Below are positions 12,751-16,885 of a DNA stretch of 16,885 bases, one piece after another. Both the position numbers and the translations under genes were made by a program. The number at the start of each line of letters is the position of its first letter. Position 1 is the stretch's first letter. The stretch is from Candidatus Saccharimonadota bacterium (GTDB taxonomy: Bacteria > Patescibacteriota > Saccharimonadia > Saccharimonadales > Saccharimonadaceae), in the NCBI GenBank assembly GCA_030536095.1, contig JAUNQQ010000012.1, forward strand, positions 1 to 16,885, read 5' to 3'. The notes below the pieces were generated by a model. The model searched no databases and was not told the DNA's origin. It was given only the letters and a program-made list of their open reading frames with translations.

Positions 12751-13691
12751 AATTTTCTCCATTTTTTTCTTAGAGTTTCAAAGGCAAAGTCGGGATAATA
12801 CTTTAGTTTATTTACGATAATATCGTGAGCAGGGACAAAACTGATTTTTTCGCCGCCAAAGCCAGTTTTAAAAGTAGTTACGCCAGAATAGCGATGATTT
12901 TTAACGCCATCTGGAGCAATTCCCCAGAGGTTGTAACGCTTAAATCCTTCCCCTTTTAGGTCGCGCATAACGCGCCACTGGAGAGCGTAGGCGCCAGATA
13001 ATTTTCGGTTTAGGTCAGTTGAGGCGGCTTCGTAATAATCAGCTTCGGCACCGGACTTTAGAATCAGGCCGTAGGCAATTGGCTCTTTTTCGGCGGTTTT
13101 AGCGACATAAATCACGGCGTTTTTACCGAACGCCTCATGCTCAGCGAATAGCTCTTTTTCTGAAGGCGGGACAAAATGCTGACGCTCAGCGGTTTTCTGC
13201 TGGACCCGATAAAATTCATGAAAAATCTGTTCAGAATGTGATTTTTCGACGATAATTCCCTGTTTATCGGCTTTTCTAACTTCATAGCGAGTCTGGCGAC
13301 GCATATTTTTTAGTAAATCTTCTTCGGGAATAGTTAAGTCGATTATGACTGTATGCTCGGCAGCGAGATGCATTGGCGAGATGTGTGCGCCGAGAGATTC
13401 TAAAAGTGTTCGGTTTTCGGGCGAGTCTATGAGCTGAGGACGGAAGCGAATAAAGACACATTTCTCGGTTTTTGCAACTTTTAGAATGTCAGAAAAAATT
13501 TCTTTTGTCAATTTTATATCAGAATAGTCGATTAGCGGACCACAGGGAATTTCCATAAAACGACCGCGTTTAGCGTTTTTGATAATCATAAGGATATTCT
13601 TATGGAAAATAACTTTGTGGCCAAGTAAGCGATTCATCTCGCCCCACTCGTGGCTCTGAGCGAAATTTGCGTAATTATTGTTCATGGTCAT
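12747..13691 (-). CDS. FemAB-family aminoacyltransferase, first copy
   Basis: This 314-residue FemABX-type protein shows MRRQTRYEVRKADKQGI at 130-146, KRYNLWGI at 251-258, and NHRYSGVTTFKTGFGG at 265-280. Its N-terminus is about 20 residues shorter than its neighbour, beginning directly at FAQSHEWGEMNRLLGHKV. Shared landmarks with the second copy include NAKRGR, CVFIRFRPQL and VPAHD. The family transfers amino acids from tRNA to lipid-linked peptidoglycan precursors in the cytoplasm; the amino acid cannot be read from sequence. ATG 13691 has AAGGAG 10 bases upstream, and an in-frame ATG two codons later is less well placed. It overlaps the end of the aminotransferase-like gene by 17 bases. 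Confidence 0.88.
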   Translation of the reverse strand: MTMNNNYANFAQSHEWGEMNRLLGHKVIFHKNILMIIKNAKRGRFMEIPCGPLIDYSDIKLTKEIFSDILKVAKTEKCVFIRFRPQLIDSPENRTLLESLGAHISPMHLAAEHTVIIDLTIPEEDLLKNMRRQTRYEVRKADKQGIIVEKSHSEQIFHEFYRVQQKTAERQHFVPPSEKELFAEHEAFGKNAVIYVAKTAEKEPIAYGLILKSGAEADYYEAASTDLNRKLSGAYALQWRVMRDLKGEGFKRYNLWGIAPDGVKNHRYSGVTTFKTGFGGEKISFVPAHDIIVNKLKYYPDFAFETLRKKWRKL

Positions 13692-14805
13692 CTATCTGGT
13701 ACTCCTTAATAATTTTATATGCGGCGGTTAGGTCGGACTTTGGGTAATTAGTCGGAAGATTAATAATGTGTTTTGCGACAGCGGTAGCAACGGGACATTC
13801 TGATTCATGATAACGCATTTTTTTATAATAACGCGCGGGGGCGACAGGGACATCATACCAAGTATCATTCAAAATATAACCCATTTTTTCGAGTCGACGC
13901 AAGACGAGCTTGCGTTTTTTTACGAGATAAAAATCACGAATCGGCGGGCGGCCGGACTTTGAGCGCGGGATACTCTGAATCTGACGAAGAGCAAGTTTTG
14001 CCTGCCAATGCATAAGCGAAACAGTAGGGTCAAGGTCAGCATCGGCGGAACGGGAAATGCAGCCGATTTTTATCAGAAAACTAGTCCAGAGTTTACCGAG
14101 ACCGAGATGATAGAAGAAACGAATCTGGCGACCAAAAACTGGATACCAGCGGTCACGAGCGGAATCGCCGAGCGAAGGGCGATCATAAGGCTGTTCCATT
14201 GGAGGGTCTTTAGGACGATTGAAAACAAGGGCTCCACCAGAGATAGTGTCGATAGACTTTCCCTTACCAAAAGAGAGACAGGCGGCGCGACCAACCGTGC
14301 CGACTTCACGACCGTCAGAATATTTACAACCGGTGCAATGCGCTAAATCTTCAATCATGACAAGATTATGCTCATGGCAAAAATCTTCGATTGGGCGAAT
14401 ATCACCGGTATTACCAAGGGTATTTTGGATAATAACGGCGGCGATACGATCTGTAGCATGGCGAACATAAGCGTGATCAAGTTCTTTAGCGGTGAAATTT
14501 AGGGTTTCAGGGTCAATGTCAACATAAATAGGAATACATTTTGCGTAGCGAATAGCCTGAATAACAGCGGAGCAAGTAAAGCCCGTAACCATAATTCCGG
14601 AATGTTCGGGGACGAAGGTGCGAAGAGCGACACCGAGCGCGGTGCGACCGTTATGATAAAGAGCAACATGATCACGATCGGTGCCGTAGCGGGCAGCCAG
14701 ATAAGCTCGGAGGGCATTACTATCGGATTTTTTACCGCGTGCAAAAAAATGCTTCGGAGTCTTATGGTGATCACGAAAATTACTGGCCTGTCCGAGAAAA
14801 ATCAT
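13675..14805 (-). CDS. DegT/DnrJ/EryC1-type PLP-dependent enzyme
   Basis: The 376-residue product looks like a fold-type I aminotransferase of the DegT/DnrJ/EryC1/StrS group. Early residues VALYHNGRTALGVAL (47-61) fit the cofactor phosphate-binding segment. The Asp that pairs with the PLP pyridine nitrogen is Asp153 in VMIEDLAHCTG, and the Schiff-base Lys is Lys183 in LSFGKGKSIDTISGGA, at the family spacing. Such enzymes usually aminate nucleotide-linked keto sugars, but some act on other substrates, and there are no sugar-nucleotide genes here. Its place between a hydrolase and two FemX genes suggests an envelope amino-sugar or unusual amino acid; that is inference. It overlaps the hydrolase by four bases (ATGA). 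Confidence 0.85.
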   Translation of the reverse strand: MIFLGQASNFRDHHKTPKHFFARGKKSDSNALRAYLAARYGTDRDHVALYHNGRTALGVALRTFVPEHSGIMVTGFTCSAVIQAIRYAKCIPIYVDIDPETLNFTAKELDHAYVRHATDRIAAVIIQNTLGNTGDIRPIEDFCHEHNLVMIEDLAHCTGCKYSDGREVGTVGRAACLSFGKGKSIDTISGGALVFNRPKDPPMEQPYDRPSLGDSARDRWYPVFGRQIRFFYHLGLGKLWTSFLIKIGCISRSADADLDPTVSLMHWQAKLALRQIQSIPRSKSGRPPIRDFYLVKKRKLVLRRLEKMGYILNDTWYDVPVAPARYYKKMRYHESECPVATAVAKHIINLPTNYPKSDLTAAYKIIKEYQIDDHEQ

Positions 14806-15515
14806 GCTCGCCCTTTCGGTTTAGTTTTTTTCGCAGGAGTTTCTGTGGATTTTAGAGCAGTCGCAATGGCGCGAGCAAGACCAGCTGAGTCGTCAATATA
14901 GGGGGCATGGCGCCAGTTTTCATAAAACTTTAGGGTGGAGTTTTTTAATTTTTCGTGCATAACCTCAGCGAGATGCGGCGGGGTAATCTTATCCTGACGA
15001 CCCCAGAGAATCGCGGTCTTTGTCGGGATATGGTCGATCTTTAAGTTTTTATCAGAAGCGAGAACATTCGCCAGAGTTTTTTTCATATTTTCGGGGGCAT
15101 GTGCGTAATCTTCAGCACCAATTAGCTTATGATAAACCTTGCGGAGCGGACCAATTTTCTTTAAGGGTGAAAAGATCCTTGAGAGAAACTTACTTAGGCC
15201 GCGCTTAAAAGATTTTTCATAAACACCGGCAGCATCAAGCAGAATAAGGAAACTGAGTTTTTTAGGATTTTTCGAGAGGAGATTTAGAAGAATACGACCG
15301 CCATTACTGTGTCCAAGAGCGATGGCGCCATCGGGGAGATTTTTGTCGGCCCAGGCAGCATACTCTTCAATCGTCCAGACTTTTTCAGAAGGAGAAGTAA
15401 GGCCGGGAACGTTTAGCATAACCGTGTCAATATTATATTCTTCCTTGAGGATTTTTAGAGTTTTAGCCCAGGGCTCAACTGTATAAGTCCAGCCATGAAT
15501 AATATATAATGTCAT
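14802..15515 (-). CDS. Alpha/beta hydrolase
   Basis: The 237-residue product is an alpha/beta-hydrolase with a complete catalytic triad in view: nucleophile Ser70 in LGHSNGGR, Asp175 in WGRQDKITP, and His203 in NWRHAPYIDD. The oxyanion segment IIHGWTYTVEPW (5-16) follows the first strand. A cap region rich in Lys and Arg lies at about 101-160, and a basic Lys/Pro/Ala-rich tail ends the protein. No signal peptide is seen, so it should be cytoplasmic. The substrate is unknown; esterase, amidase or thioesterase roles are all possible. It overlaps both neighbours by four bases (ATGA at each end), with GAGG six bases before ATG 15515, so it must be co-translated with the Mur ligase-like gene. Confidence 0.87.
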   Translation of the reverse strand: MTLYIIHGWTYTVEPWAKTLKILKEEYNIDTVMLNVPGLTSPSEKVWTIEEYAAWADKNLPDGAIALGHSNGGRILLNLLSKNPKKLSFLILLDAAGVYEKSFKRGLSKFLSRIFSPLKKIGPLRKVYHKLIGAEDYAHAPENMKKTLANVLASDKNLKIDHIPTKTAILWGRQDKITPPHLAEVMHEKLKNSTLKFYENWRHAPYIDDSAGLARAIATALKSTETPAKKTKPKGRA

Positions 15516-16810
15516 ACTAAACCTCGATTCTTTTTACGCTTCATAGCAGCAGGCTCACGACGACAGAGCTTCTCGGCATCGGCAGGATTTTCTAGAAGTT
15601 TCTCGACGAGCCATTCGAGATATTGTGATCCTTTAAAGATTAGGGTCTCTTTTCCAGTAGCGTTTTTCTCTATGTAACTCAACGCATCCTTCACATCTTT
15701 ACAGACCTTTAATTTTTTAGACGGAAAATTGTCGCGTTTTAGCTTTGGCGCAGTATAATCGCAAGTGCGCCGACCAATCAAAATGATTTTTTCGGCGTCG
15801 GTATTTTTAATCAGCTCGGCAAGCTTTTCATGACCAGTTTTTTCGCGCGAACCCTGATCGACAATGTCGCCAAGAACAAGCCATTTATGATCCGCCTGCA
15901 TTTTTGTCGCCAAATCGAGAATAGCAGCCATAGAAATCAGATGGGCATTGTAGGAACTATCGACTAACTTAAGACCGTTTTTTCCAGCAAAATACGAGCA
16001 GCGCCCGGGGGGAAGTGGGAGATTTGTAAAATCGGATTTTAGGGGAATATCTAGGTCGCGGCAGAGATTTTTAAGCATAATGAGCTGAATCGTAATATCT
16101 TCGGGCTGAGGGCAGGCAAAATGGAATTCTTGATTTTTGATTTGGAAATCTGTATGGTCGGGGAAAACAGAATAGGACTTTAGGTCGGACTTCTTACATT
16201 CAATTACCTCGGCATCAGTAAGATTTTTTTCCTTAATTTTTTCACAAGCTTTTTTCATTAGATAAGAATCGCCGTCAATGTAGATTTTTTTGCGGGTATA
16301 TTCGGGAAGCATGGCGAACTCATGAGTAATGGCGCGGTCAAGATCCTCAAATTCGCCAGAGGAAACCTGATGTTCAAACTGGACGGCATGGGAACGACCA
16401 AGAGAAATCCAGAGTGTAATCTTTGGCTTTAGCCAGGAAGCGAGAAATTCGGTTTCATGCGGACGCTCGCCATCAATTTCGACGACATAGTATTTTTCGG
16501 AATGGTGCACAAAGAGGGATTTTAGAGGAACAGCAAAAATCAGGTAAAGCCAGCGGAACTTACTACCGGTCACACCACGAAGATTTACAAGATCAAAAGC
16601 GATACCAAAGGCGGAATTTGCATCATGGGAATAATGAGCCTTATCGCCTAGCTCAAACTCAATCAAATGAAGCATGGTCGTCTTTCCGACCGAGCCAGTT
16701 ACGGCAATTACTTCTGGATTCCATCGTCTCAATACGAAATTCGCAAAAAACCGGAAGTAGCCGGCGGCAACAAAATAGAATTTTTTCTTTAACTTAGCCA
16801 CAAATGTCAT
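15512..16810 (-). CDS. MurF-like Mur ligase lacking the usual N-terminal domain
   Basis: Mur ligases join an amino acid or peptide to a carboxylate using ATP. The 432-residue product has the P-loop TGSVGKTT at 38-45, EIDGERPHE at 111-119, the central His in GRSHAVQFE (138-146), then PPGRCSYF (267-274), VDSSYNAH (283-290), LVLGDIVDQGS and IFKGSQYLEW. The last four match MurF order and wording best. In MurF the P-loop normally sits near residue 105-115 after the UDP-MurNAc-binding domain. Here only a short, hydrophobic, basic stretch (FYFVAAGYFRFFANFVLRRW, 11-30) precedes it. The usual DDSYNANP is altered. It may act on a lipid-linked or other substrate. GGAG lies eight bases before ATG 16810, and it is first in the operon. 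Confidence 0.87.
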   Translation of the reverse strand: MTFVAKLKKKFYFVAAGYFRFFANFVLRRWNPEVIAVTGSVGKTTMLHLIEFELGDKAHYSHDANSAFGIAFDLVNLRGVTGSKFRWLYLIFAVPLKSLFVHHSEKYYVVEIDGERPHETEFLASWLKPKITLWISLGRSHAVQFEHQVSSGEFEDLDRAITHEFAMLPEYTRKKIYIDGDSYLMKKACEKIKEKNLTDAEVIECKKSDLKSYSVFPDHTDFQIKNQEFHFACPQPEDITIQLIMLKNLCRDLDIPLKSDFTNLPLPPGRCSYFAGKNGLKLVDSSYNAHLISMAAILDLATKMQADHKWLVLGDIVDQGSREKTGHEKLAELIKNTDAEKIILIGRRTCDYTAPKLKRDNFPSKKLKVCKDVKDALSYIEKNATGKETLIFKGSQYLEWLVEKLLENPADAEKLCRREPAAMKRKKNRGLV

Positions 16811-16835
16811 TAAAATTGCTCCGCATCTGTTTTTA

Positions 16836-16863
16836 ATTGTAGCATATTATGAGTTAAATTCAA
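16836..16863 (-). promoter_or_regulatory. Promoter of the five-gene envelope operon (extended -10)
   Basis: On the minus strand TTGAAT (16863-16858), 16 bases, then TACAAT (16841-16836) preceded by TGC. The start would be near 16829, giving a leader of about 19 bases with GGAG. The remaining 22 bases to the window edge show nothing else. Confidence 0.75.
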
Positions 16864-16885
16864 TCTTTTTCTGGAGAATTTTGCG

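Noticed and set aside
1..16885. tRNA genes, CRISPR arrays, insertion sequences
   Set aside because: No tRNA-like folds in the intergenic gaps, no regularly spaced repeats, and no transposase or terminal inverted repeats were seen.

Overview
The window looks like a chromosomal segment from a small-genome bacterium of the Candidate Phyla Radiation, most likely Candidatus Saccharibacteria (TM7). That placement is inference from gene content: compact overlapping operons, tandem FemAB-family transferases, a membrane-anchored sortase-family protein encoded directly after secY, and divergent ribosomal proteins. TGA ends several genes (rplQ, the GT-C-like gene, the MurF-like gene, the hydrolase, the first FemX), so the standard bacterial code applies and the UGA-recoded CPR lineages (Absconditabacteria, Gracilibacteria) are unlikely. 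No mobile elements, tRNA, rRNA or CRISPR were seen, and no gene-free stretch reaches 300 bases.

Region 1 (1-4065, minus strand) is an alpha-type ribosomal operon, transcribed infA, rpmJ, rpsM, rpsK, rpsD, rpoA, rplQ, rplM, rpsI. rpsI runs off the left edge. Most junctions overlap by 1 or 4 bases (TAATG or ATGA), which points to translational coupling. rpmJ is only 38 codons and has lost all four zinc ligands. S11 has lost the usual Asn of its C-terminal HNGC motif. The operon starts at an extended -10 promoter that leaves infA almost leaderless.

Region 2 (4092-7152, minus strand) holds secY, a sortase-family gene 19 bases behind it, and an Asp/Glu racemase-family gene with its own promoter and terminator. 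In many bacteria adk and map sit between secY and infA; here the sortase and racemase are there instead. Region 3 (7193-9690, plus strand) has a GT-C-like polytopic membrane protein and a DHH/DHHA1 phosphoesterase. Both appear to be translated from leaderless mRNAs. They end at a bidirectional terminator facing rpsP. Region 4 (9718-11726, minus strand) has rpsP alone and then purB, the latter with a perfect stem-loop near the predicted 5' end of its mRNA.

Region 5 (11731-16863, minus strand) is a tightly overlapping five-gene cassette: MurF-like Mur ligase, alpha/beta hydrolase, DegT/DnrJ-type PLP enzyme, and two FemAB-family transferases. It is best read as a cell-envelope operon, probably modifying peptidoglycan peptides or cross-bridges, but its exact product cannot be deduced. 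Together with the sortase, racemase and GT-C-like protein, the window is rich in envelope functions embedded among core translation genes. All eight promoters recognised carry a TGn extension before the -10 box. Strong AAGGAGG-type ribosome binding sites occur inside operons, while three first genes lack one.
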